From NCBI GenBank assembly GCA_035502095.1, contig DATJUX010000051.1, forward strand, positions 1-64,000: a stretch of DNA of 64,000 nucleotides, given 5' to 3'. Every line of letters starts with the position of its first letter. The first letter of the stretch is position 1. Both the position numbers and the translations under genes were made by a program. This stretch comes from JAKANT01 sp035502095. GTDB taxonomy: Bacteria > Pseudomonadota > Gammaproteobacteria > Burkholderiales > Burkholderiaceae_F. This document shows, piece by piece, positions 37,589 to 46,336 of the stretch. The notes beneath the pieces were generated by a model. That model saw nothing but the letters and a program-made list of their open reading frames with translations. It had not been told where the DNA came from and searched no databases.

Positions 37589-38646
37589 AGATCCTCACGG
37601 TCACGGACGCGTGGCACCCGCAGGTCAACGGCGTGGTGCGGACCATCGAAGCGACGCGCCGCGAATGCGAAAGCCTCGGGCACCAGACCGCGGTCATCAG
37701 CCCGCGCAACTTCTTTACCGCGCCTTGCCCGCGTTATCCCGAGATCCGCCTTTCGCTCCTGCCGTATCGGGGTGTCGCGCGATTCATCGGCCTGCACCGC
37801 GCTGCGCAGCAGGAACTCGCCATTCATATCGCGACCGAAGGACCGCTCGGCCAGGCGGCGCGCCGCTACTGCCTGCGCCACGGGCTGCCCTTCACCACCG
37901 CCTACCACACGCGCTTTCCGCAATATCTCAACGCGATGTTCGGCGTGCCGGAGCGCTGGGTCTATCGATTCCTGCGCTGGTTTCACGGCGCGGCGACGCG
38001 CGTGCTGTCGCCGACACCCGAGGTCGATCGCGAACTCGCCCAGGCCGGGCTCACCAACGTCGCGCGCTGGACGCGCGGCGTCGACCTCGACGTCTTCAAG
38101 CCGCAGAGCGGCGAGGCACCACTCGTCGCAGGTTGCCCCCGCCCGCGTTTTCTCTACGTCGGACGGGTGTCGGTCGAAAAGAACCTCGAAGGGTTTCTCA
38201 ACCTCGACCTGCCCGGCACGCGCATCGTCGCCGGCGAAGGCCCCGCGCTGCCGCGCCTGCAGAAGCGCTTCCCCGACGTGCGCTTCGTCGGCATCCTGAG
38301 CCGGGAAGAACTCGCTGCCCTCTACAGCAGCGTCGATGTATTCGTCTTTCCCAGCCGCACCGACACGTTCGGACTCGTGATGCTCGAGGCGCTTGCGTGC
38401 GGAACGCCCGTGGCCGCGTTCCCGGTGCAAGGACCGCTCGACGTGGTGGGAAACTCCGACGCCGCATGCCTGAGCGAAGACCTGCGCGGCGCCGCACTGC
38501 GTGCCCTGCGCATTCCGCGTGAGCGCTGCCGGGTGCATGCCGAACGGTTCTCGTGGCGCGCCGCGACCGAGCAGTTCCTCGCCTTGCAGACGCCCGACTC
38601 GCGCGTCGCCGATCTCTCGGCCCCAATGTCGCTGAGCGTGAAGTAG
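37585..38646 (+). CDS. GT4 family glycosyltransferase
   Basis: 353 residues, starting in the ATGA overlap at 37585; the longer upstream frame is a shadow of the phosphatase gene. The GT-B fold is evident from the N-terminal DAWHPQVNGVVRTIEAT (donor loop and Gly-rich entry), FLYVGRVSVEKNLEGFL at the start of the C-terminal domain and the E-x7-E type FPSRTDTFGLVMLEALACGT. The relatives transfer mannose or glucose to lipid acceptors. With the adjacent LpxH-like phosphatase it probably builds a membrane glycolipid. Confidence 0.9.
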   Translation: MKILTVTDAWHPQVNGVVRTIEATRRECESLGHQTAVISPRNFFTAPCPRYPEIRLSLLPYRGVARFIGLHRAAQQELAIHIATEGPLGQAARRYCLRHGLPFTTAYHTRFPQYLNAMFGVPERWVYRFLRWFHGAATRVLSPTPEVDRELAQAGLTNVARWTRGVDLDVFKPQSGEAPLVAGCPRPRFLYVGRVSVEKNLEGFLNLDLPGTRIVAGEGPALPRLQKRFPDVRFVGILSREELAALYSSVDVFVFPSRTDTFGLVMLEALACGTPVAAFPVQGPLDVVGNSDAACLSEDLRGAALRALRIPRERCRVHAERFSWRAATEQFLALQTPDSRVADLSAPMSLSVK

Positions 38647-38665
38647 CGGGGAATCTCGGCACCAG

Positions 38666-39868
38666 TCAGGAACCCGCAGCCGCTTGCAACGGCACACTTG
38701 CGACGCCGGCCGCGATGTCGACGCGATTGCGTCCGGCCCCCTTGGCGCGATAGAGCGCCGTGTCGGCACGCGCGATCACTGCCTCGATCGAGGCGTCGCC
38801 GCCTTCGACGCGCGCCATGCCGATGCTGATCGTCACGTGCAGCGCGTGCGTGCCTGCGCGGATCGTCTCTGCCTCGACGAGACGGCGCAGGCGTTCGGCA
38901 AACCGCTCCGCCTCGTGCAGGTTGGCCTTGGGCAGGACGATGAGGATCTCGTCGCCACCGATGCGGCCCACGATATCGGTGCCGCGCGCGTGACCCTGCA
39001 GGATGCGCGCGAGGCTCGTCAGGACGCGGTCGCCGGCCGCGTGGCCGTACGTGTCGTTGATCTGCTTGAAGTGGTCGATATCGGCGACCAGCATCGCAAA
39101 CGCCTCGCGCCCGCGCTGATGGCGCTGCCACGTCCGTTGCAGTTCTTCGTCGAGCGCACGCCGGTTGAAGAGGCCCGTGAGCGCGTCGCGGCGCGAGGAT
39201 TGCTGCAGCTTGACGACCAGGCGCTGCGTCAGCAGCACCATGAACCCGAAGTTGAACATCGCGGACCCGCCGAGGTAGTAGTACATCAGTCCGTAGTTGG
39301 CCGCGGTATTGCGCTGCATCTCCATCGGGTGCGCGAAATCGAACGCCTGCTTCAGCGCGAGCGTGGCGAGCAGCACGCTGATCAACAGGCCCGGTGCGAC
39401 GATCGCGGCCAGGGTGCCGGGACCGAACTCCAGCCTGAGCGCACGGCGCACGCCCCACATGGCACGCAGCATCAGGTAGCCCTGGCATCCGTAGGTCAGG
39501 ATCACACGCCACGAGGCATGTTCCTCGGACGGTCCGAGCAGCGCGATCGCGCCGCCGACGAGCACCAGGACGGTCGCCTGCTCCAGATCGTGCCGCGATA
39601 CCCGCATGAACCGTTCGATGCCGCGGCGGACGGCGGCAAATGCCACCAGCGACAGCACGTTGGCACCGTTGTAGAAGAGCCAGTGGCGCGGTTCGCCCCG
39701 CATGCCGGCGAGCAGCATCACGACGCCGACAAGCAGCAGGAAGACGCCCCAGTGCCCGACCGCCGCGCGGTCCTCTTTCAAGAGCAGGCTGCAGAGGAAC
39801 CACCCGAAGGCATACAGTCCCATCTGGAACCCGACCAGCCAAAGCATCGGGGAGAGGTTCGGTTGCAT
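38666..39868 (-). CDS. Membrane diguanylate cyclase (GGDEF variant GGDEI)
   Basis: 400 residues. Five to seven membrane segments in the first 220 residues are followed by a GGDEF domain (about 230-390) starting SRRDALTGLFNRRALDEEL. The active site reads GGDEI rather than GGDEF; Ile at the last position is tolerated in active cyclases. An RGTD I-site lies five residues before it, and DIDHFKQINDTYGHAAGD and ISIGMARV are normal. No EAL domain. Convergent with the glycosyltransferase gene, with 19 bp between them. Confidence 0.9.
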   Translation of the reverse strand: MQPNLSPMLWLVGFQMGLYAFGWFLCSLLLKEDRAAVGHWGVFLLLVGVVMLLAGMRGEPRHWLFYNGANVLSLVAFAAVRRGIERFMRVSRHDLEQATVLVLVGGAIALLGPSEEHASWRVILTYGCQGYLMLRAMWGVRRALRLEFGPGTLAAIVAPGLLISVLLATLALKQAFDFAHPMEMQRNTAANYGLMYYYLGGSAMFNFGFMVLLTQRLVVKLQQSSRRDALTGLFNRRALDEELQRTWQRHQRGREAFAMLVADIDHFKQINDTYGHAAGDRVLTSLARILQGHARGTDIVGRIGGDEILIVLPKANLHEAERFAERLRRLVEAETIRAGTHALHVTISIGMARVEGGDASIEAVIARADTALYRAKGAGRNRVDIAAGVASVPLQAAAGS

Positions 39869-39982
39869 GTGGCGAGGGGGCTGACGTCGGGAAACAAATG
39901 ATGCCCGACGCGCACCGCGTGCACGTTCGCGACCGACGAGAGGCGCGACGAGCGATCGCGCCCGCGGCCGGCGCGCCGGGAC

Positions 39983-40447
39983 TCAGCCCTTGCGCTCGGC
40001 GAACGCCGCGAGCTGGCCGGGCTTGCGCAGCATCTTGTCGACCTCGCCGGCGTGCAGTTCCTCGGCGGCGATCATCTGACGCGCAAATTCCTCCAACGCC
40101 ACCGAGCGGTCTTTCACCAGTTCGAGCAGCTCGCGATAAAGGGCCAGCGCCTCGCTTTCGACCAGCAGCGACTCGCGCAGCATGTCGCCGATGTCGAACT
40201 TGTGCGAGTCGAGCAGCGGTCCGATCTCCAGCGACGGATAGGCGCCGAGGTACGTGATCCATTCCCCCGCCTGCTGTGCATGCAGCAGCGCCTCGGTCGC
40301 CTGTGCGCGCATCCAGGCGACGATCGGTATGCGCCCGTAGCCGAACACCAGGAGCGAATAGTGCGTGTACCGCACGACGCCGGCCAGCTCCATTTCGAGG
40401 ATGCGATTCAGAACCGCGACCACCTTGTCCCTGTCGATTCCGGCCAT
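39983..40447 (-). CDS. Bacterioferritin-like diiron protein
   Basis: 154 residues, a four-helix bundle of the ferritin-like superfamily. Helix motifs supply metal ligands: EMELAGVVRYTHY (ExxxxxxxYxxH pattern), ATEALLHAQQAGEW (Exx(H)), ESEALALYREL and AAEELHAGEVDKML (ExxH). A GGAGG site precedes the ATG at 40447. Length and pattern fit bacterioferritin; no heme Met can be assigned with certainty. It would store or detoxify iron. It lies downstream of marR on the same strand, with a 44-bp gap. Confidence 0.82.
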   Translation of the reverse strand: MAGIDRDKVVAVLNRILEMELAGVVRYTHYSLLVFGYGRIPIVAWMRAQATEALLHAQQAGEWITYLGAYPSLEIGPLLDSHKFDIGDMLRESLLVESEALALYRELLELVKDRSVALEEFARQMIAAEELHAGEVDKMLRKPGQLAAFAERKG

Positions 40448-40491
40448 ACGCCCTCCACGTCTTCCCGGCTGCGGCGGCCAGAATACGCCGC

Positions 40492-40971
40492 CTAAGCGTC
40501 GCGCGCCGCACGCACGCTGTTCATCGCCTTGGCCAGCAGAGCGACCAGTTGCGCGATTTCCGCTTCCTTCATGCCGGCGAACCACGCCGCGACGGCCGCG
40601 TGATCGTCCGGGTCGCGGCGCGCCCAGAGCGCCTTGTGGCGCCGCGTGGTCGCCAGCCGCTTGCTGCGCCGGTCGCTTGCGTCGGGCAGGATCTCGAGCA
40701 GCCCCTTGCGCTCGAGCGCGGAGGCGAGCTGCTTGACGTTCTGATGGCTCATGGCGAGCGCCCGCGCGGCCTCGGTCAGCGCCGGGCGTCCGAGCATGTC
40801 GACCACCGTCAGCAGCGCCGCCTGCTGCGTGGTCACGCCGGTTGCGGCCATCTGCCGGTCCATCAGCGTGCGCAGGTGCAGCGCGAGCGCGATGGTCAGG
40901 CGAAACGCCTGCACCGGCAGCGATAGCGTCTCGCCGGCGACCGCGACACGGGCTTCGGTTTCCGTTGACAT
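40492..40971 (-). CDS. MarR family transcriptional regulator
   Basis: 159 residues with the MarR winged helix. MAATGVTTQQAALLTVVDML leads into PALTEAARALAMSHQNVKQL (recognition helix), then ERKGLLEILPDASDRRSKRL (the wing with the D-x-R-x-x-x motif). No other domain. The ATG at 40971 is only three bases from the palindrome gtaatatattac, so it very probably represses itself and the divergent glycosyltransferase gene at 41037 from that site. Confidence 0.9.
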   Translation of the reverse strand: MSTETEARVAVAGETLSLPVQAFRLTIALALHLRTLMDRQMAATGVTTQQAALLTVVDMLGRPALTEAARALAMSHQNVKQLASALERKGLLEILPDASDRRSKRLATTRRHKALWARRDPDDHAAVAAWFAGMKEAEIAQLVALLAKAMNSVRAARDA

Positions 40972-40994
40972 ATGTAATATATTACCTATATACT
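40965..40994 (+). promoter_or_regulatory. Sigma-70-type promoter for the glycosyltransferase/desaturase pair
   Basis: Consensus ttgaca at 40965-40970 and tatact at 40989-40994 (one mismatch to tataat) are separated by 18 bases; a tatata with 16-base spacing is an alternative. The stretch is AT-rich in an otherwise GC-rich neighbourhood. The -35 overlaps the marR start codon. The rightward transcript would begin near 41001, about 35 bases before the ATG at 41037. Confidence 0.6.
40974..40985. promoter_or_regulatory. Palindromic operator, probably MarR site
   Basis: gtaatatattac is a perfect 12-base palindrome placed exactly between the -35 and -10 of the rightward promoter and next to the marR start. 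That position would block RNA polymerase when bound. AT-rich palindromes of this kind are usual MarR targets. Confidence 0.65.
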
Positions 40995-41036
40995 TCCGTT
41001 CACGCTGGGCGCGTGGCGTTGCGCCGGCGGTCGGTC

Positions 41037-42332
41037 ATGATCGGTCTGTTCCCGCACTGCGGATTCCTCTCCGAGACGTCGCGCATGGTCGCGCTCCACG
41101 GCGCGCTGCGTGCGCTCGGCGAGCCGGTCTGCATCGGCACGCACGGCGGCCCGTGGGAGAGTCTGCTCGAGCGCGGCGGCGCCGACTGGACGCAGATCGG
41201 CCCGCGCATGGACGGCGCGCGCTGCGCCCGGTTCATCCGCTCGCTGCCCGGCATCGGCCGGCCCGACCAGAGCATGTACTCCCACGACGAGATGCTGGCC
41301 TATGCGCGCGCCGAGGCGGAGTTCATGCGCCGGCGCGGCATCCGCCTTGCGGTGACCGGCTTCACGCTGACCACGCTGCTCTCGACGCGACTGGCCGGCA
41401 TTCCGCTCGCGGCATCGCATGCGGGTTCGTTCGTGCCGCCCGTGTTCGAAGCCGGATTGGTGCCGGCACCGTCGCACAACCCGCAACCGCTCTTCGGCCT
41501 GCTGCCGCGCGGCTTGCGGCGCCGGCTCGTCAATGCCCTGCCCTCGCGCTCCTCGATGTACTGCGCGGGCTTCAACCGCGCGGCCGCCGAACTCGGCGTC
41601 GAAGGTGTGCCGAGTTTCGCGGCGCTCCTGCTGGCCGACCTCACTCTCGTGACCGACGTTCCGGAGATCCTCGGTATCGAGCGCGCGACACTCGAAAGCT
41701 GGGCGCCGGGCCCCGGCGGTCGCTATCGACCGGGCACGTCGCTGCGCTACACAGGGCCGCTCTTTGCGCGCCTCGATCTCCCGGTTCCGGATCGCGTCGA
41801 GCGCTTCATCGCCGACGGGACGTTCGCCTACGTGGCGTTGACCTCGACGCCGCCCTCGATGGTGCGCGATGTCGTCGCCGCGGTCAAAGCCGCCGGCTGC
41901 CGCGTACTGGTTGCCGGCACCGTGCACGATCTCGCGGACCTCGAGGGCGGCACTGTGATGGTCGAACCACTCCTGCCCAGCCATCTCGTCATGCCGCGCG
42001 CAGCGCTTGCCGTCGTCACCGGCGGGCAGGGCAGCGTGCAAACCGTGATGGCATCCGGCGTGCCGATGGCGGGGATTGCGCTGCAACCCGAACAGGACCT
42101 CAACGTCCACTGCGCTGAACGCCAGGGCATGGCCCTGCGCCTATCGCCCTCGGCGGCGCGCGGAGCGGCACTGACGCATGCGGTGCGCACGCTGCTCGAG
42201 CACGTTCGCTATCGCGAGCAGGCACAGCGGGTTCGTGCCCTGGTCGCCGCCATCGACGGTGCCGCAAACGCGGCCGCCACGATCCGAGGCTACCTCGGCC
42301 AAGCCAATGCCGCGGCGCGCGCGGCAGCCTGA
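41037..42332 (+). CDS. UGT/MGT-type glycosyltransferase
   Basis: 431 residues; the start at 41037 fits the promoter just upstream. GT-B fold of the UGT (family 1) class: an N-terminal acceptor domain beginning MIGLFPHCGFLSETSRMVAL and a C-terminal donor domain with FAYVALTSTPPSMVRDV, VEPLLPSHLVMPRAALAVVT, GGQGSVQTVMASGVPM and QPEQDLNVHCAE. These correspond to the H-x-G-x-G-S-x-x-E-x-x-x-x-G-x-P-M and Q-x-x-D-Q motifs, with Gly-Gly-Gln instead of the usual His-Gly-Gly. The substrate is unknown; such enzymes glycosylate sterol-like lipids or macrolides. The desaturase-like gene starts 28 bp later. Confidence 0.82.
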   Translation: MIGLFPHCGFLSETSRMVALHGALRALGEPVCIGTHGGPWESLLERGGADWTQIGPRMDGARCARFIRSLPGIGRPDQSMYSHDEMLAYARAEAEFMRRRGIRLAVTGFTLTTLLSTRLAGIPLAASHAGSFVPPVFEAGLVPAPSHNPQPLFGLLPRGLRRRLVNALPSRSSMYCAGFNRAAAELGVEGVPSFAALLLADLTLVTDVPEILGIERATLESWAPGPGGRYRPGTSLRYTGPLFARLDLPVPDRVERFIADGTFAYVALTSTPPSMVRDVVAAVKAAGCRVLVAGTVHDLADLEGGTVMVEPLLPSHLVMPRAALAVVTGGQGSVQTVMASGVPMAGIALQPEQDLNVHCAERQGMALRLSPSAARGAALTHAVRTLLEHVRYREQAQRVRALVAAIDGAANAAATIRGYLGQANAAARAAA

Positions 42333-42360
42333 CGCCCCAACCCAACCGACGAGGCATCCG

Positions 42361-43137
42361 ATGCAGGAAATCCTCGAGCGCCTGCCCCCGCTGGTCTTCA
42401 TCGTTGCCTTCGCGGGTTTCTGGACCTGGGAACGGATCGACGCCGCACGGGCCGCTCGTGGCGAGCGCGGGCGCAAGCCGCGCAACCTGGCACTGACGGC
42501 GATCAACTTCGTTCTCGGCGGGGTCGCCGCGACCGTGCTCGTGACTGCTTCCGGCTGGGTCGCCGGGCATCGCTGGGGGCTCGCGGGTCTCGCTTGGCCA
42601 CAGCCATTGGTGGTGCTGCTCGGCGTGCTCGCGCTCGACCTGGCCGACTACGTGCGCCACCGTCTCAGCCACCGCGTGCCGTTCCTGTGGCGGCTGCACC
42701 GCGTGCATCACACCGATGTCCAGGTCGACGTCACGACCGCGCTGCGCAGCCATCCGCTCGAGCAGGCGCTGCGCCCGCTGTTCGACCTCGCCGCGCTGCT
42801 CGCCCTGGGCATTGCGCCACTGGCGTTTGCCGTGCACGCGGCGGTGCAGATCGCGACCGCGCTGTTCCAGCACGCCAACATCGCGCTGCCGCCGGCACTC
42901 GATCGCCCGCTCGCCTGGCTGACACCGACGCCCGCCTACCACGTGGTGCATCACTCGCGCTGGCGCGTCCAGACCGACAGCAACTACAGCGTGTGCTTCA
43001 CGCTTTGGGACCGTTTGTTCGGCACGTTGCAACCGGGCCCGGCACAGATCGCGCTCGGGCTGGACGGCTTCGACACGCGGCGCGATCGCAGTCTCGCCGG
43101 CCTGCTCGCCAATCCGTGGCGGACTAACCCAGCATGA
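42361..43137 (+). CDS. Sterol desaturase/fatty acid hydroxylase superfamily protein
   Basis: 258 residues, with three or four membrane segments. The diiron histidine boxes are complete: HRLSH (100-104), HRVHH (113-117) and HVVHH (194-198). The start at 42361 begins a hydrophobic helix. Members hydroxylate or desaturate sterols, fatty acids or carotenoids at the membrane. It follows the MarR-controlled glycosyltransferase gene by 28 bp and is probably in the same transcript, suggesting oxidation plus glycosylation of one lipid or foreign compound. Confidence 0.9.
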   Translation: MQEILERLPPLVFIVAFAGFWTWERIDAARAARGERGRKPRNLALTAINFVLGGVAATVLVTASGWVAGHRWGLAGLAWPQPLVVLLGVLALDLADYVRHRLSHRVPFLWRLHRVHHTDVQVDVTTALRSHPLEQALRPLFDLAALLALGIAPLAFAVHAAVQIATALFQHANIALPPALDRPLAWLTPTPAYHVVHHSRWRVQTDSNYSVCFTLWDRLFGTLQPGPAQIALGLDGFDTRRDRSLAGLLANPWRTNPA

Positions 43138-43191
43138 TCGCGTCGACCTGGCACCACTTCCAAGGCACTCCTCGCAGCCCTGGGCCCTCGG

Positions 43192-43386
43192 TCAACCGGA
43201 CCGATCTGGTCGCGATGGGTGCAGGCGGTCAGGTGCTTCGCCTCCACGTGGCCTGGCGGGCGCCGTGTCGACAGCGGGCGCGATCGGATCGCTGGCGGGA
43301 AACGTCATCCGGAGCGCCTCGTCGAGCAACGCTTCGATGTGCCGCAATTGCTCGGACCGCCGCGCCGGTTCTGCTGCGCTTCGCAT
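43192..43386 (-). CDS. Small conserved protein with DEAL-FPASDP motif, 64 aa
   Basis: The core HIEALLDEALRMTFPASDPI matches a short motif (D-E-A-L/S-x-x-x-F-P-A-S-D-P) found in many small proteobacterial proteins of unknown role. It has polar, basic ends and no signal peptide. It is convergent with the desaturase-like gene and ends 54 bp from it. The motif makes this short frame credible although it has no close partner; function unknown. Confidence 0.6.
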   Translation of the reverse strand: MRSAAEPARRSEQLRHIEALLDEALRMTFPASDPIAPAVDTAPARPRGGEAPDRLHPSRPDRSG

Positions 43387-43436
43387 TCAGGCTCCGAATC
43401 GCAGTTTGACCGGCCGGCCCCAGGCGCGTTCCGCGT

Positions 43437-44828
43437 TCACGGCCAGGGAACGCCGTGCGGTTCTCCAAGGTCCCAATAGAGCCCAGCCATGATGCGCAGG
43501 CCTTCGCGCGCCACGGGAGCGAGCAGATGCTCGTTCGGGGCGTGCTGCGCGCAGGCGGGATACGAGTGCGGCACCCACAGCGTCGGCAGGCCAAGCAGGT
43601 CGGCGAAGACGTCGTTCGGCAGCGACCCGCCGAGATTGGGCAGGATCGTTGCGCGCTTGCCGCTGCTCGCTTCGATCGAGCGCTGCGCCCAGTCGACCCA
43701 CGGACTCTCGACATCGAGCCGCGTTGCTGCACCCGCCAGCGTCACCTCGACCTCGATCGCGCCGAATCCTCGCGCGTCCAGGTGCGCGCGCACGATGTCG
43801 CCCAACGCGCGCCACGGCGTGCCGACCACGAAACGCAGCTGGCAACGCGCCACCGCCTCGCCGGGGATCGCATTGACCGGCCTCTGCGGCGACCCGGCGC
43901 CGAGCGCGAGCACCTCGATCGTGTTGCACGCCATCAGGCGCTCCGCAGGCGTGAGCCCCGGTTCGCCCCAGCCCGGATCGAGCCGCGGATCGTCCTCGCC
44001 GCCGCCGATCTCGACATCGGCCAGGACGCGGCGCACCGAGGCCGGCACCGGCGGTGCACGCAGCGCGTCGACCAGGATGCGGCCATGGCGATCGACCAGC
44101 GTCGCGAGGGCGTGCGCCAGCATGCAAGCCGGGTTGGCGAGCACGCCACCCCAGTTGCCGGAGTGATAGGACTTCTCGCGCGCGCGCAGGCGCAGCGTGA
44201 AGTTCACCGCGCCGCGCGAACCGAGAAAGAGCGTCGGCCGGGCGGCGTGCACGCGCGGGCCGTCGCAAGCGAGGAAGACCTGCGCGGCGAGATCCTTCCT
44301 GTGCGCGTCGCAGACCTCGTGCAATCCGGGCGAGCCGGCTTCTTCGCCGGTTTCGAGCAGGACCGTGACGTTGTAACCGAGCTTGCCGCCGCGCGCCGTG
44401 ATCGCTGCGGCGAGCGCGCCGAGGTTGATCGTGTGCTGGCCCTTGTTGTCCGCGGTGCCGCGCCCGTACCATCGGTCGCCCTCCGCCACCAATGCCCAGG
44501 GATCGAGGCCGGCGCGCCACGACCCGGCCTGCCCGCTCACCACGTCGCCGTGCCCATAGGTCAGCAATGTCGGCCGGCCGGTTCGTTCGATCCGCCGCGC
44601 AATGAGGAACGGGCCGCCGCCCGCGACGGGGTTCGGCACGATCTCGCTCGCGAAGCCGAGACGCGCCAGTGGCTGCGCGATATGCTCGCGCAGATATTGC
44701 GTCAACGCGGCCGGCGCGGGCCCGGTATCGCTTTCGCTGCGGCAGGCGACGCGCGCGGCGAGATCGGCGAAAAACCGGCCGGAGTCGAAGTAGGCTTCGG
44801 CGGCCGCCAGGCAGTCGGAGCGGGACAT
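43437..44828 (-). CDS. M20 family metallopeptidase/dipeptidase
   Basis: 463 residues, normal for the M20 family (ArgE/DapE/CPG2/CNDP-like). Zinc ligands and catalytic residues appear in order: YGHGDVVSG (His-x-Asp), GRGTADNKGQ (Asp), ETGEEAGSPG (Glu-Glu), a second-site Asp in FLACDGP, and a closing HSYPACAQHAPNEH supplying the last His. A dimerisation domain sits between about 210 and 340. The start at 44828 gives a normal N-terminus; the much longer open frame upstream crosses two other genes. Cytoplasmic; probably cleaves dipeptides or N-acyl amino acids. Confidence 0.9.
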   Translation of the reverse strand: MSRSDCLAAAEAYFDSGRFFADLAARVACRSESDTGPAPAALTQYLREHIAQPLARLGFASEIVPNPVAGGGPFLIARRIERTGRPTLLTYGHGDVVSGQAGSWRAGLDPWALVAEGDRWYGRGTADNKGQHTINLGALAAAITARGGKLGYNVTVLLETGEEAGSPGLHEVCDAHRKDLAAQVFLACDGPRVHAARPTLFLGSRGAVNFTLRLRAREKSYHSGNWGGVLANPACMLAHALATLVDRHGRILVDALRAPPVPASVRRVLADVEIGGGEDDPRLDPGWGEPGLTPAERLMACNTIEVLALGAGSPQRPVNAIPGEAVARCQLRFVVGTPWRALGDIVRAHLDARGFGAIEVEVTLAGAATRLDVESPWVDWAQRSIEASSGKRATILPNLGGSLPNDVFADLLGLPTLWVPHSYPACAQHAPNEHLLAPVAREGLRIMAGLYWDLGEPHGVPWP

Positions 44829-44842
44829 GGCGGCCGATTGTG

Positions 44843-45640
44843 CTACCGGCGTGCCGCGATGAGCGATGGGGCGAGCCGGGCGTCGCCGAGTTGGACGAAG
44901 CGGTAGCCGCGCCGACAGAGCGTCCCGAGGCCCTCGATCAGGCCTTCGCCCGCTTCGGTTCGCGGCTTGTTCACGTGTGCCAGGATGATGTCGCCGTCGC
45001 GTGCAGCGCGCACCCGCGCGGCGACCTCGCCCCGCGGCAACGTCGCCCCGGCGTCGGCGTTCAGCGAGAACCCCGCCACCCGGTAGCCGAGGGCCGCGAT
45101 CGCCTGCAGCGACTCCTCGTCGTACATCGCCGCGGCAGCGCGATACCAATGCGGCCGCACGCCGGTCGCGCTCGCCACGGCATCGGCACCGGCTTCGACC
45201 TCGCTGCGCAGGTGCGCGACGTCGGGCTCGCCCGCGATGCCGTACACCTTGCGGCCGGCTCCGATCAGCGCGGGCACGTGGTTCGCGCCGTGGTCTTCGA
45301 TCTCGAACAGCTCCCGGTGCGCGAGCAGGACGTGCAGCCCCTCGGGATTGCGGTCGAGCCACTTGCGGGTCGCGAAGATCGTCGCCGGAATGCGCCGCTC
45401 GATCAGGAAGTCGACGACATCGCGATCGAAATCGCCGCCGCATGCATCGAGCGTCAGCGCCACCGTCGGCGCATGTGCGCTTGCGGATTCGACCAGGCGC
45501 TCGTGCAATTCGATCCCTACCGGCGTCGCGCGGCCCGTGGCGGCGTGCGAAACGAGCGGAATCAGTTGCGCAGCGAGCGCGACCAGCACGAGCGCGCACT
45601 GCGCGAACCGGTTCGGCGGTGCGTTCAGTTGGCGCGCCAT
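44843..45640 (-). CDS. Polysaccharide deacetylase family protein
   Basis: 265 residues with a signal peptide (hydrophobic about 13-30, cleavage near SHAAT). The NodB-like fold is seen in VALTLDACGGDFDRDVVDFL (motif 1, LDAC in place of TFDD), IEDHGANHVPAL (motif 2, a His-containing variant), RPHWYRAAAAMYDEES (motif 3) and DGDIILAHVNKP (motif 5). The altered metal ligands suggest a divergent subgroup, and activity is uncertain. Its start overlaps the end of the YXWGXW lipoprotein gene by 16 bases, so the two are co-expressed. It acts in the periplasm on glycan. Confidence 0.75.
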   Translation of the reverse strand: MARQLNAPPNRFAQCALVLVALAAQLIPLVSHAATGRATPVGIELHERLVESASAHAPTVALTLDACGGDFDRDVVDFLIERRIPATIFATRKWLDRNPEGLHVLLAHRELFEIEDHGANHVPALIGAGRKVYGIAGEPDVAHLRSEVEAGADAVASATGVRPHWYRAAAAMYDEESLQAIAALGYRVAGFSLNADAGATLPRGEVAARVRAARDGDIILAHVNKPRTEAGEGLIEGLGTLCRRGYRFVQLGDARLAPSLIAARR

Positions 45641-46221
45641 TGTCCCGGGACGTAGCGCCAGTTCGGCCCGGCGGCCACCCAATGGGCGGGCGCCCAGTGA
45701 TAGCCGGGCCGCGAGGCTTCCCAATGACCGCCGATCCAGACGTGCGTTCCGTGGTCCCAACGCCAGAAGCCGGCGACCCAGAAGTACGCGGGGCCCGGCG
45801 CCGGCGGAATGATCTCGACGCGAGGCGGCGGGGGCGCGACCGGCACATCGACGACCGCGACCGGAGGCGGGCCGGCGACGTGGCGCCAGCCGCCGGGATG
45901 GAAGACCCAGACGCCGCCTTCCAGCGACCAGTGCGCCGGCACGAACACCTCGTTCGGACGCGGCTCGACCCAGTGTCCGGGCACCCACGCGTACCGGACG
46001 CCGTCCCAGCGCCAGTGGCCACCGATCCAATACCAGTTCGGAGCCGGGGGCGGCGGCGGCGTTTCGACCTGGGGCGGCGGCGGCGCGGTGGCGACGTGCA
46101 CCTCGGCGACGACCGGCGGATGCGGCGGCGGAGGTGGCGGCGCCACGATGCACGCGGCGAGTACCGCCGGCAGCAACACCATCAAGGCCCAGCGCGAAAC
46201 TGACGGAATCCTTGCTCTCAT
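45625..46221 (-). CDS. YXWGXW-repeat lipoprotein
   Basis: 198 residues. Signal peptide with lipobox LAAC (Cys24), then a proline-rich linker (about 25-60). Aromatic repeats follow: NWYWIGGHWRWDGVRYAWVP, GHW, VFVPAHWSLEGGVWVFHPGG and AYFWVAGFWRWDHGTHVWIG. These YxWGxW-type units are common in exported proteins of soil proteobacteria; they are thought to bind glycan or the cell surface, but no activity is proven. It is first in a short leftward operon with the deacetylase and divergent from the EamA gene, with 115 bp between. Confidence 0.88.
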   Translation of the reverse strand: MRARIPSVSRWALMVLLPAVLAACIVAPPPPPPHPPVVAEVHVATAPPPPQVETPPPPPAPNWYWIGGHWRWDGVRYAWVPGHWVEPRPNEVFVPAHWSLEGGVWVFHPGGWRHVAGPPPVAVVDVPVAPPPPRVEIIPPAPGPAYFWVAGFWRWDHGTHVWIGGHWEASRPGYHWAPAHWVAAGPNWRYVPGQWRAN

Positions 46222-46336
46222 TGTTCGTGCTCCCTTCCGGCTCATGCGGCCGGACGGATTCTCGCCCGGGCAACGCGCGGTGATCGCGCGTTGTTGACCG
46301 AAAAGGTTTTCCTTTTGTATCGGCGACAATCGGCCG

